A DNA stretch of 12,136 nt, from contig CAPHZB010000041.1 in the NCBI GenBank assembly GCA_948629335.1, forward strand, positions 1-12,136, read 5' to 3'. This document shows positions 5,683-12,136 of this stretch, piece by piece. Each line of letters opens with the position of its first letter. Positions within the stretch are counted from its first letter, which is position 1. The notes under the pieces were generated by a model that was not told the origin of the DNA, ran no database searches, and saw only the letters and a list, made by a program, of their open reading frames with translations. This stretch comes from an uncultured Bacilli bacterium (lineage in GTDB: Bacteria; Bacillota_I; Bacilli_A; RF39; UBA660). Both the position numbers and the translations under genes were made by a program.

Positions 5683-6999
5683 ATGCTAATAGGTTTTAAG
5701 GTGAAAAATTTTAAGTCATTTAAGGATTTACAACATTTTTCTTTATTAGCTGGTAAAGTAAGGAGTAATGATAATCATATTGTTGAAATTGGAAAACATA
5801 GAGTTTTAAAATTTTCTGGAATGTTTGGAGCTAATGGTTCGGGGAAATCAAATTTTATTTTATCATTAAGTATGGCACAAAAAATCATAAGTAAAGGCAT
5901 CGAATTTTTAATTAATAATTTATATTATAGAGGATCAGAAAACTTAAATAATGAAGATTCATATTTTGAATACGAAATAGCTCTAAATGATAAGTTATAT
6001 TCATATGGCTTTGAAATTAATATATTAAAAAAAGAGGTTGTATCAGAATGGTTAATTGATATGACTAAAAATACTGAAAAAATTATTTTTGAGCGTGACT
6101 TAAAAAGAAATTTAAGTAATACAGATTTAAAAAAGACTAATAGTATATTTTCAAATTGTCTTTCAGAAATGAAAAATAATAGATCTGAGTTGTTTTTAAA
6201 GGAAATAATAAGAAGAGTTTCAATGTCTAAAAATGAGGATGAGTTTTTTAATGATATTCTTAGAGTATATAGATTTTTAATGTTCGATATGATAATTGTT
6301 AAACCACAAACTCATAAATTGTTTGATATTGATTATTATAAAAGAAAGGATAAAATACTTGAGATACTAGAAGCATTAGACATTAATATAACTGATATTG
6401 ATAATGAAAAAACTGATATAAAAAATATTCAAGCAAAATTACCAGATAATGTTTATGTGGATTTAATGCATGATATAGATTTAATGACATCAAGATTTAA
6501 TAAAATTAGCTGCACCTTAAGAATTGAAAACGATCTATATACAATAAAAAAACAACCAGATGGAACATATGATGTAAATACACTGAAATTTAAACATAAA
6601 AATAGTGAAAGTTCTTTTGGGACATATGAAGAATCTGATGGTACAATTAGAATACTTGAATTAATTGATATTTTACTTTCAAAAAATAAATTATTTTTAA
6701 TTGATGAATTAGATAGTAGTTTACATCCGATTTTGGTCGATGGATTATTAAAGATATTTTTGAAAGCAAATACTAGTAACCAATTAATTATTACAACACA
6801 TGAGTTAAAAACTCTAGATTTCGATTTAGTAAGAAGAGATGAAATTTGGTTTGCTGAAAAATCAGAAAATGGGGATTCAAAAATATATTCATTAGAGGAA
6901 TTTAAAGATGTTGCAAGATTTGATAGAAAGATTGATAAAGCATATATGGAAGGTAGATTTGGTGCAATAGCCAGTATAAATACAGATTATGAGAATTAA
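5683..6999 (+). CDS. AAA15-family ATPase, AbiLi/RloA-like defence protein
   Basis: A 438-residue ABC/SMC-like ATPase of the AAA15 (COG1106) type. The N-terminal beta strand LIGFKVKNFKSFKD is typical. Walker A is GANGSGKS at about 49-56, and a signature-like ESDGTIRILEL at about 317-327 precedes Walker B LFLIDELDSSLHP near 337-349. A switch histidine lies in LIITTHELKTLD near 368-379. The C-terminal Y-x-EGRFGAI motif (about 421-429) is usual for this family. Full length and intact, with a strong AGGAGG site. The gene overlaps the next (rloB) by 11 bases, implying translational coupling. In the AbiL, RloAB and PARIS-like arrangements, such an ATPase senses infection and activates a TOPRIM-like nuclease partner, which is family knowledge. 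The exact subtype is inferred. The ATPase appears intact although its partner is broken. Confidence 0.88.
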   Translation: MLIGFKVKNFKSFKDLQHFSLLAGKVRSNDNHIVEIGKHRVLKFSGMFGANGSGKSNFILSLSMAQKIISKGIEFLINNLYYRGSENLNNEDSYFEYEIALNDKLYSYGFEINILKKEVVSEWLIDMTKNTEKIIFERDLKRNLSNTDLKKTNSIFSNCLSEMKNNRSELFLKEIIRRVSMSKNEDEFFNDILRVYRFLMFDMIIVKPQTHKLFDIDYYKRKDKILEILEALDINITDIDNEKTDIKNIQAKLPDNVYVDLMHDIDLMTSRFNKISCTLRIENDLYTIKKQPDGTYDVNTLKFKHKNSESSFGTYEESDGTIRILELIDILLSKNKLFLIDELDSSLHPILVDGLLKIFLKANTSNQLIITTHELKTLDFDLVRRDEIWFAEKSENGDSKIYSLEEFKDVARFDRKIDKAYMEGRFGAIASINTDYEN

Positions 7000-7492
7000 A
7001 GAACCTTTTGCACAAGAAAGATTATCAGAAGAAAAAAATTACAAGGCTAAGTATTTTATTGCATCTGAGGGTCAAACAACTGAACCGAGATACTTTGAAA
7101 AATTAAATCAATCAATTATATCAGAAAATGTAACAATTATTAATATACTAAGAGATTATGCAAATTTAGGAAATAGTAATCCTACATATTTGATAGAATT
7201 ATTGCAAGAATTCTTAAATAATGCTGACTCTAAAGTTACTGTTACAGAATTAAAAAATAAAATAGCAAATTGGAATCACGAAAATCCTGGTAAAATAAAG
7301 TTAAATGTAATAAATGAAGAATTGGATAAAATTTATAAATCAAATAAATATAAAATACCTTATGATGATTTAGAAGATTTATTTATGCATTTATTTAAAT
7401 GCGATATTTACAAGGACCTAGCTTCTCACTTTTCTTTATATTTTGTTGCACAAGATGTTACTTATTCGCCAACCACCGATTCATTATACTAG
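6989..7492 (+). pseudogene. rloB: RloB/AbiLii-like protein, N-terminal part (interrupted)
   Basis: The 167 residues carry the RloB N-terminal signature FIASEGQTTEPRYFEKL (about residues 23-39). The E-G and T-E-P-x-Y-F residues match the first acidic motif of RloB and TOPRIM-like nucleases. A helical region follows (PTYLIELLQEFL, then VTELKNKIANW). The reading ends with FVAQDVTYSPTTDSLY and a TAG created by an inserted palindromic element. The start ATG at 6989 overlaps the ATPase stop by 11 bases, so the two were co-translated. The missing part, with the second acidic motif, resumes at 7594. Without it a TOPRIM-like active site is incomplete, so this half alone is probably inactive. Confidence 0.85.
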
Positions 7493-7591
7493 TGACAACA
7501 TAAAATTAAACATGTTATTTAAACTTTTAAGAGAGAGAACTATATTTTTGAACAACTTTGCATATTTAATTTTTTCCTGCCATTAGTATAA
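7484..7591 (+). mobile_element. MITE-like palindromic insertion in rloB
   Basis: The ends are inverted repeats: 7484-7514 and the reverse complement of 7561-7591 match at 25 of 31 positions. They share TTATACTA, then TG, CA, AAAATTAAA and ATG in register. About 46 bases lie between. TA dinucleotides flank the inner CTA...TAG core (7487-7488 and 7587-7588), as expected for Tc1/mariner or IS630-type non-autonomous elements. There is no coding capacity. The insertion breaks rloB between TDSLY and MVIDRDKD. Restoring the frame needs removal of 101 or 104 bases. Transcribed, it would fold into a long hairpin. Confidence 0.75.
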
Positions 7592-7593
7592 AT

Positions 7594-7989
7594 ATGGTAA
7601 TAGATCGTGATAAAGATAGTTTTACAGAGGAACAATATGATGAAGTAATCAAATTTTGTAATGAAAACAATGTTAATTTGTATGTTAGTAATCCTAATTT
7701 TGAATTTTGGTTATTACTTCATTTTAAAGAAATTGAAAGTGAAGATAATCAAAAATTGTTAGAAAATCCAAAGGTTAACAGTTCTAGAAGATATCTTGAA
7801 AAAAGATTACGTGATATTTGCAAATATACAAAGACAAAATTTTCATTTGAGCCATTCGAAAGAAATGTACATGATGCAATATTAAGAGAAAAAAATTATG
7901 AAGAAAATATTAATAAATTAAAAAATAATTTAGGAACAAATATAGGAAAACTTGTTGATCAGATAATAACATCCAGAAATGAAAAGTAG
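7594..7989 (+). pseudogene. rloB: RloB/AbiLii-like protein, C-terminal part (interrupted)
   Basis: The 131-residue reading starts with MVIDRDKDSF, the conserved D-x-D acidic motif of RloB. It continues with EEQYDEVIKFCNENN and the family hallmark SNPNFEFWLLLHF at about residues 32-44. The C-terminal 80 residues are charged and helical, as in other RloB proteins. The ATG at 7594 has no ribosome binding site: the preceding bases are a T run and the inner end of the inserted element. So this half is unlikely to be translated on its own. It joins naturally to the first half once the insertion is removed. There are no further frameshifts to the stop at 7987-7989. Confidence 0.85.
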
Positions 7990-8013
7990 TGTTTTGAAAA
8001 TTAACACTATTTG
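7987..8013 (+). terminator. Weak hairpin at the rloB stop
   Basis: TAGTGTT (7987-7993) pairs with AACACTA (8003-8009), followed by TTTG. The 5' arm includes the rloB stop codon. The T run is short, so terminator function is moderate at best. Confidence 0.4.
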
Positions 8014-8567
8014 TAATATATGATTTGACAATCCATTGCAAGAGAGGCACTATGCAACAAATTGTAGGATGAAACTTATGAAAAAAAGATTTATTAAAGA
8101 AGACAGATAATGTTTTGGAGTCATGTATTGGTGCAATAAAAATAACCTGATTTGTATCATGTTCTACCACCACAGTTAAATATTTATGTCCTTTTTCATA
8201 ATTGTTTTCATTTATACAAATTCTCCTTAGATTTTTTATCTAACTTTTATGTCTGGTATGTCTGGGTTCCGCTTTGTCTTTATTATAGTTACAGTTCTTT
8301 AGTTAATTCTCCATAGTGTATCTATATCTTTTTTCGTTAAATGGATTGTACCTCGTATAACCATGCGCATGTAAAATGAGGGTTATGAGGAGCCCATGGA
8401 ACCGTTTCTATGTGTACATCATGTATTGGCTATTGTATTCTATAGACATTGCACTTTAAAAATAATAAATTATAACCCAAATCTAGATTCTGCCATTTTT
8501 CATTCTTAGTTATAGTATTATAGCCTTTCCATTTTTGGTTATAAATAGGATATCTATGGTATAGGGA
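8010..8567 (-). pseudogene. Degraded ISL3-family transposase
   Basis: Read on the minus strand from about 8567, fragments in several frames line up with the N-terminal half of ISL3 transposases. First comes SLYHRYPIYNQKWKGYN, then WQNLDLGYNLLFLKC and CNVYRIQ. An amber stop follows where a Cys is expected, then PIHDVHIETVPWAPHNPHFT, the ISL3 VPWA motif. After a damaged stretch (DTLWRI), a later frame gives ENNYEKGHKYLTVVVEHDTN, the first catalytic Asp region, and then VIFIAPIHDSKTLSVFF. Downstream of about 8010 the C-terminal catalytic half is absent, so the element is truncated as well as frameshifted and stop-ridden. I found no terminal repeats. It lies directly behind rloB and marks past IS activity. 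Confidence 0.75.
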
Positions 8568-8644
8568 TTTTCTGATACAAAACAAGGAATATTTTCACTT
8601 ATTCTCCTTCTTTATTTTGTTACTCACAAATAATGCAATTGAGC

Positions 8645-8910
8645 CATATTAGAACCTATTTAAAGAGAAATGTACGATATTGGGGACTTAAATACTTTTC
8701 ATAGATTTCATATTAGTGTGGTATCAAGAACCAGAAATATTTTAAATTATAGTCGTATGGCAACGAATGTTGGATGTATTGTGAATAGTTAAAAATTGAA
8801 TATCAATCCTGCAAGCCACAAATTCAATCATTAGATAGTAATAATGATGTTATTCTTGTTTCCTATATATTTGAATAGTCTGTTTAAAATTTACGTTTTG
8901 TAAGTTTTTT
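8645..8910 (+). pseudogene. Remnant of a DUF4143-type AAA ATPase
   Basis: Pieces in three frames match the C-terminal part of ATP-binding proteins with a DUF4143 domain. They are HIRTYLKRNVR (family pattern YIxTYLERDVR) from 8645, then DIGDLNTF, then FHRFHISVVSRTRNILNYSR and MATNVG ending in a stop near 8791 (family LLNYSxLAxDVGVS), then a shifted KN-stop-ISILQA (family TIKxWISILEAS), and a very degraded tail with NLRFVS near 8890. The ATPase half with the P-loop is missing. The remnant abuts the ISL3 remnant, so the IS may have replaced its 5' part. Function is lost. Confidence 0.65.
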
Positions 8911-8912
8911 TA

Positions 8913-8942
8913 TTGCAATATTTGTATCATATATGATACAAT
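8913..8942 (+). promoter_or_regulatory. Promoter with overlapping 20-bp palindromic operator
   Basis: TTGCAA (8913-8918), an 18-bp spacer and TACAAT (8937-8942), preceded by TGA (extended -10). A perfect 20-bp palindrome at 8922-8941 (half-site TTGTATCATA) fills the spacer and most of the -10. A dimeric repressor bound here would block RNA polymerase. The XRE-type HTH protein encoded by the second gene of this operon is the obvious candidate. Confidence 0.75.
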
Positions 8943-8965
8943 GGTTTCAGAAATGAGGTATTATT

Positions 8966-9634
8966 ATGGGGAGATATTTAGCGCTAGGAGTTGCTTGTGA
9001 AATTCAATTTAATAAGAGAAGTGATGTAAGCATAGAAAGATTTAATGCAATTAGAAGTAATTTAAAGAATAGTATAGAGAGATATATTTGTGTAGAACAT
9101 TACAATGTTATTGATGGGGAAGATTTTGTTTATTATGGAATAAAGGAAGAGGTAGTAAACAAAAATATATATGAACTGGTAAGAGAAATCGAAGAAATTG
9201 TGTCTATGGAAGACTTTATGTATAAAATTGGTATTAGGGATAAAGAAACCTGTGATAGTGATGAAGAATTTGAGGAAATTAATAAATTTAATAAAAAGGA
9301 TTGTCCATTACAATTGAAATATTTTGATGAATCTGATTCATATGAAAGTGAACAGGAAAAAGAGAGAAAATATCAAACATATATGCTTATCACCCCTAAT
9401 GGTGAAGTTAAAACGGATAGACCCTATCCTCCATTCAATATTTGGATGATTTATGATAAGGATAATCTAGTTGAAAATGCGAAAGGAGAGACACGCTATT
9501 TGCTTTTATGGTTTGATTGGAATAAATCTGGTGCTGAAAATGAAATGACAGTAGTTGAACTGTTAAATAAACTGCTTATACGTTATTTTAAAAATCCTTT
9601 AGCGAAAGATCTACAGTTTTACATATCAGGTTAG
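8966..9634 (+). CDS. Hypothetical protein, 222 aa, partner of an HTH regulator
   Basis: I cannot assign this to a family. It starts at ATG 8966 with TGAGGT 7 bases upstream. The N-terminus is MGRYLALGVACEIQFNK. The middle is strongly acidic (about residues 90-130, with DSDEEFEEINKF and DESDSYESEQEKE). A segment with aromatic residues and prolines, RPYPPFNIWMIYDKDN, is followed by a hydrophobic strand with LLLWFDWNKSG, and the C-terminus is helical (TVVELLNKLLIRYFKNP). There is no signal peptide or long membrane helix. It is co-transcribed with the XRE-type protein 12 bases downstream, under a promoter covered by a palindrome. That layout recalls toxin-antitoxin or stress modules, but no known toxin motif is visible. 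Intact despite lying beside a decayed region. Confidence 0.75.
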   Translation: MGRYLALGVACEIQFNKRSDVSIERFNAIRSNLKNSIERYICVEHYNVIDGEDFVYYGIKEEVVNKNIYELVREIEEIVSMEDFMYKIGIRDKETCDSDEEFEEINKFNKKDCPLQLKYFDESDSYESEQEKERKYQTYMLITPNGEVKTDRPYPPFNIWMIYDKDNLVENAKGETRYLLLWFDWNKSGAENEMTVVELLNKLLIRYFKNPLAKDLQFYISG

Positions 9635-9646
9635 TGGGCTATTTTT

Positions 9647-9907
9647 ATGCAAGTAGAAGATAAAAATACATATATAGAAAGAGAAAAAAAGTTATTAGAA
9701 TTAGAGTATGCCATTATCCAAAAGATGATTGCTACTAGGAAAGAACTTCATTTAACGCAGCAACAGTTAGCAGAAGAAGCACATGTCATTCGTACCACAA
9801 TTGCAAGAATTGAAAATTTAATGACTTCACCACAATTAAATACATTACTTAAAATATTAGAACCGATGGGTTATACTATAAAAATAGAGAAGATAGAAAA
9901 AGAGTGA
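9647..9907 (+). CDS. XRE/HigA-type helix-turn-helix transcriptional regulator
   Basis: An 86-residue DNA-binding protein. A helical N-terminal extension (residues 1-30, YIEREKKLLELEYAII) precedes an XRE helix-turn-helix at about 31-58: RKELHLTQQQLAEEA, a turn, then RTTIARIEN as recognition helix. The C-terminus LNTLLKILEPMGYTIKIEK is the usual ending of HigA-like antitoxins and small autoregulators. The start ATG follows GTGGG at 8 bases, a modest site. It lies 12 bases behind the 222-residue gene and is probably translated in concert with it. It most likely represses the operon through the palindrome at 8922-8941. Whether it is an antitoxin depends on the nature of its partner. A terminator follows. 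Confidence 0.88.
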   Translation: MQVEDKNTYIEREKKLLELEYAIIQKMIATRKELHLTQQQLAEEAHVIRTTIARIENLMTSPQLNTLLKILEPMGYTIKIEKIEKE

Positions 9908-9919
9908 TTTTAGTCATAG

Positions 9920-9947
9920 AGTTGTTTAGAAGTATAGCAACTTTTTT
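9920..9947 (+). terminator. Terminator after the HTH gene
   Basis: AGTTGT (9920-9925) and GCAACT (9937-9942) form a 6-bp stem with one G-U pair and an 11-base loop. The T run TTTTT directly follows. Confidence 0.6.
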
Positions 9948-9975
9948 CATTTTTAAAATGTAAAAAGATTGTAAC

Positions 9976-10002
9976 TTTTTTTAACTTTATTGTTAAAAAA
10001 AA
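9976..10002 (+). repeat. AT-rich inverted repeat overlapping a -35 box
   Basis: Seven T plus AAC (9976-9985), a 6-base loop, then GTT plus seven A (9992-10001) form a perfect 10-bp stem. It may be a second terminator-like hairpin that also acts in the reverse direction. Its 3' arm includes the -35 box of the next operon. Confidence 0.5.
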
Positions 10003-10018
10003 TAAATTGTACTATAAT
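9990..10018 (+). promoter_or_regulatory. Promoter of the VTT-rmuC operon
   Basis: TTGTTA (9990-9995), a 17-bp spacer and TATAAT (10013-10018), 21 bases before the ATG. A GGAGAG ribosome binding site (10031-10036) lies very close to the start. Confidence 0.7.
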
Positions 10019-10039
10019 AATAAATAGAATGGAGAGTAT

Positions 10040-10627
10040 ATGGAACATATTGTAGGAGACTTAATTAGTATGCTTAAAGAAGTTAGTGCTAGTGAACCAT
10101 TAATTCTCAGTATGGCTTTTGGGTTTGGATTAATTGTTTTAGAATCTATTATTCCAGTTTTACCTTTAGCCCTTTTCATTGCTTTAAATATGATTCTGTT
10201 TGGAAATCTACCAGGCTTCTTCTTATCATGGGTAGCAACAATATGTGGTTGTATTCTCAGTTACTCTATTTGCAAATATGGTTTAGGGAATAAGTTTTAC
10301 GGATACTTAAAAAATCATCCAAAAATAGATGCCATCCTTGTTAAAATAAAAAAGATTACATTCTCAAAATTAGTTGTTATTATGGCCATTCCTTTTACGC
10401 CTGCTTTTTCTATTAATATAGGTGCAGGATTATCCAAAATGGATTTTAAAAAGTTCTTCTTCGCATTATTAATAGCAAAATTATCTATTGTTTATTTTTG
10501 GGGATTTGTTGGGACTACATTATTAGAAAGTTTAACTGATATAACAGTTCTTGCCAAATTAGGATTTATTGTAATTATTGCATTTGTGTTATCCAAGATT
10601 GTTTTAAAAAAATTTCATTTTGAGTAG
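10040..10627 (+). CDS. VTT-domain (DedA/TVP38-like) membrane protein
   Basis: A 195-residue polytopic membrane protein of the VTT (DedA/TVP38/TMEM64) family. Members act as lipid transporters or scramblases, or in membrane homeostasis. Seen here: the re-entrant-loop region LIVLESIIPVLPLALFIALN at about 31-50 with its conserved Glu and Pro, then GNLPGFFLSWVATICGCIL at about 55-73. The second hallmark, IPFTPAFSINIGAGLSKM (about 117-134), is followed by a helix with LLIAKLSIVYFWGFVG (about 143-158). The C-terminus is a hydrophobic helix with a basic tail (KIVLKKFHFE). Length is typical. The gene is the first of an operon, followed after 8 bases by rmuC. Why the two are joined is not known. Confidence 0.88.
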   Translation: MEHIVGDLISMLKEVSASEPLILSMAFGFGLIVLESIIPVLPLALFIALNMILFGNLPGFFLSWVATICGCILSYSICKYGLGNKFYGYLKNHPKIDAILVKIKKITFSKLVVIMAIPFTPAFSINIGAGLSKMDFKKFFFALLIAKLSIVYFWGFVGTTLLESLTDITVLAKLGFIVIIAFVLSKIVLKKFHFE

Positions 10628-10635
10628 AGGTGTTT

Positions 10636-11715
10636 ATGGAAACAGTAAGTATCATTCTATTAATTTTAATATTTGTAATTGTTCTTTTTTTACTTTTTGT
10701 TACTTTTTCCAAAAAACAGGATGAAAAAAATACAACAGAAAGTTTGACAAAATTAGAAACATCACTTATTAAAGATTTTTTATCCTTTAAGGGGGACTTA
10801 GGGAAAGATTTTGAAGCTTTAAATTCCAACATAGAAAATAAACTCCGTTTAATTAGTGATCATGTAAATACAAGAATAGATGAAAATTTTGAACGAACAA
10901 ATAAAACATTTACTTCTGTTTTAGAACGTTTATCCAAAATTGATGAAGCACAAAAGAAAATAGACCATTTATCAAGTGATATTATTTCTTTAGAAAGTGT
11001 TTTAACAGATAAAAAGACAAGGGGAATTTTTGGAGAAGTAAATTTATTAAATATTTTAGATAGTGTATTTGGGAAAAATGACAAAATTTATAAAATGCAA
11101 TATCCTTTAGAAAATGGAACAGTTGTGGATTGTATGTTGTTTACACCTGACCCTCTTGGAATGATTGCAATTGATTCAAAGTTTCCTTTAGAGAATTATA
11201 GAATTATGGTGGATAAAACATATACACAAGAAGATAGATTGCAAGCAGAAAAACTGTTCAAATCCGATATGAAGAAACATATTGATGCTATTTCATCAAA
11301 ATATATTATACAGGGAGTTACTGCTGATCAGGCTATTTTATTTTTACCAGCAGAAGCTATCTTTGCAGAAGTAAGTGCATATCATTCTGATGTGATTGAG
11401 TATGCTTATAAAAAAAAGGTTTGGCTTACAAGTCCAACTACATTAATCAGTACATTAACGACTCTTCAGATGATGATAAAAAATATTGAGCGAGATAAGT
11501 ATACGTCTATTATTCATCAAGAGTTATTATTGTTAGATGAAGAATTTAAGCGATATAAAGAACGCTGGGATAAACTTTCTAGAAGCATTGATACCGTAAG
11601 TAAGGATGTAAAAGACATTCATACAACGACAGATAAAATTACGAAAAGGTTTAATAGTATTAATCAAGTTGAGATAGATGAAAATGAGGCAATTTATATT
11701 AAGGAGGATGAATAA
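10636..11715 (+). CDS. rmuC: DNA recombination protein RmuC
   Basis: A membrane-anchored putative nuclease that limits rearrangements at inverted repeats. In 359 residues it has an N-terminal membrane helix (about 3-24), a coiled-coil region (about 30-120) and the RmuC domain: RGIFGEVNLLNIL at about 129-141, VVDCMLF near 163-169, IDSKFPLENY near 179-188 and FLPAEAIFAEV near 236-246, then SPTTLISTL. The VVD and D-S-K residues fit the PD-(D/E)xK-like site predicted for the family. The ATG at 10636 is preferred over the in-frame GTG at 10630 because AGAGG lies 5 bases before it. The coiled coil is shorter than in many RmuC proteins (about 450-500 residues), which is common in Bacillota. The stop overlaps the next start by one base. 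Confidence 0.93.
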   Translation: METVSIILLILIFVIVLFLLFVTFSKKQDEKNTTESLTKLETSLIKDFLSFKGDLGKDFEALNSNIENKLRLISDHVNTRIDENFERTNKTFTSVLERLSKIDEAQKKIDHLSSDIISLESVLTDKKTRGIFGEVNLLNILDSVFGKNDKIYKMQYPLENGTVVDCMLFTPDPLGMIAIDSKFPLENYRIMVDKTYTQEDRLQAEKLFKSDMKKHIDAISSKYIIQGVTADQAILFLPAEAIFAEVSAYHSDVIEYAYKKKVWLTSPTTLISTLTTLQMMIKNIERDKYTSIIHQELLLLDEEFKRYKERWDKLSRSIDTVSKDVKDIHTTTDKITKRFNSINQVEIDENEAIYIKEDE

Positions 11716-12017
11716 TGGAGCGGATTGTGACGTTAGATGAACTAAAAGAATTAAAAGAACTTCTTTCCTCTCCTAACTTAACTGAGGAAGAATATAATAA
11801 TATTCTGTCTGTGATAGGAAATGATTTTAATAGGAAAGAAGAGAATGCTTCTTCGGTATCTTCTAGTAAAGAGAGCGCTAAAGCATTAGTAAAAACAAAT
11901 CCTAGTGCTCCCAGTTTACTTGAAAAATCAGGATTCTCTAATGTTATTTATTTAGCCACGATTTCATTAGTATTTGAAGTTCTTTTTCTCGCTATTTCCA
12001 TTTTGATTTATAGATAA
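11715..12017 (+). CDS. Small tail-anchored hypothetical protein, 100 aa
   Basis: No family recognised. The first 45 residues are acidic and helical (LDELKELKELLSS, then NLTEEEYNNIL). A Ser/Lys/Ala-rich linker (about 45-65) follows, and one hydrophobic helix at about 77-98 ends in an Arg, giving a tail-anchored layout with the soluble part in the cytoplasm. The start ATG overlaps the rmuC stop (TAATG) and is preceded by a perfect AAGGAGG (11701-11707). It is therefore translationally coupled to rmuC and probably expressed at a good level. The short LTEEEY segment resembles the SHOCT-like motif of short C-terminal helices, but the match is too brief to use. Its coupling suggests a membrane partner of RmuC, which is inference. 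Confidence 0.8.
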   Translation: MERIVTLDELKELKELLSSPNLTEEEYNNILSVIGNDFNRKEENASSVSSSKESAKALVKTNPSAPSLLEKSGFSNVIYLATISLVFEVLFLAISILIYR

Positions 12018-12045
12018 GAGGGGGATTTATAAAAAATAACCCCTC
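12018..12045 (+). repeat. GC-rich hairpin next to a C run
   Basis: GAGGGG (12018-12023) pairs with CCCCTC (12040-12045) around an A/T-rich 16-base loop, followed by more C rather than T. Such G/C runs are out of character for this DNA. It may stabilise the 3' end of the operon transcript rather than terminate it. Confidence 0.45.
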
Positions 12046-12108
12046 CCCCCCATCTACAAAGAACTAGGGTAGAATAGTTCACTATAGATTTGTAAGATAA
12101 AATATAAC

Positions 12109-12136
12109 AAAATGGTGAGAAATCATCATTTTATTT
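12109..12136 (+). terminator. Terminator at the right edge
   Basis: AAAATGGTGA (12109-12118), loop GAAA and TCATCATTTT (12123-12132) form a 10-bp stem with one G-U pair, running into TTTTATTT at the window edge. It probably ends the VTT-rmuC operon. A smaller inverted repeat, GAACTA (12061-12066) and TAGTTC (12075-12080), lies before it. Confidence 0.7.

Noticed and set aside
8152..8161. A further copy of the half-site TTTGTATCAT inside the ISL3 remnant
   Set aside because: It is a single half-site inside old coding sequence (the HDTN region), so it is probably coincidence rather than a second operator.
10575..11084. Two minus-strand open frames opposite rmuC and the VTT gene
   Set aside because: Both are shadows of strong plus-strand genes with clear motifs and ribosome binding sites, and no promoter or family match is visible.
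1..12136. CRISPR array, tRNA or rRNA genes
   Set aside because: I saw no regularly spaced repeats and no cloverleaf or rRNA-like sequence on either strand.

Overview
This window is AT-rich, with strong AGGAGG-type ribosome binding sites, sigma-A-like promoters (several with an extended TGn before the -10) and classical hairpin-plus-T-run terminators. Together with a PcrA-type helicase this points to a low-GC Gram-positive (Bacillota), probably an uncultured Bacilli or Erysipelotrichia-like gut bacterium. That placement is an inference. All recognisable genes read with the standard code.

Layout. 1-1650: three unrecognised genes, two small helical or Gln/Asn-rich proteins and a 233-residue protein. 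1700-4920: a housekeeping and membrane block with pcrA, a 46-residue membrane protein overlapping its 3' end, a zinc-ribbon/DUF4234 membrane protein, and a DUF2752 protein whose start lies inside a long hairpin. 4919-8965: a decayed accessory island. It holds a frameshifted DUF2188 gene on the minus strand, an orphan coding scrap, an AAA15 ATPase plus RloB two-gene operon that resembles AbiL/RloAB-type defence, and two pseudogenes: an ISL3-family transposase (minus) and a DUF4143-type ATPase (plus). 8966-9907: a two-gene operon of an unrecognised 222-residue protein and an XRE/HigA-type HTH protein, driven by a promoter that overlaps a perfect 20-bp palindrome. 10040-12017: an operon of a VTT/DedA-like membrane protein, rmuC and a small tail-anchored protein, ending in a terminator at the right edge.

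The most notable structure is at 7484-7591. A 108-bp palindromic element with 31-bp imperfect inverted ends (25 of 31 positions match) splits rloB exactly between its N-terminal EGQTTEP half and its DRDKD / SNPxFExW half. It looks like a MITE, is flanked by TA dinucleotides, and probably inactivates the defence pair. The second point of interest is the palindrome-controlled 222-residue/HTH pair, which has the layout of a toxin-antitoxin-like module but a first protein I cannot place in a family.
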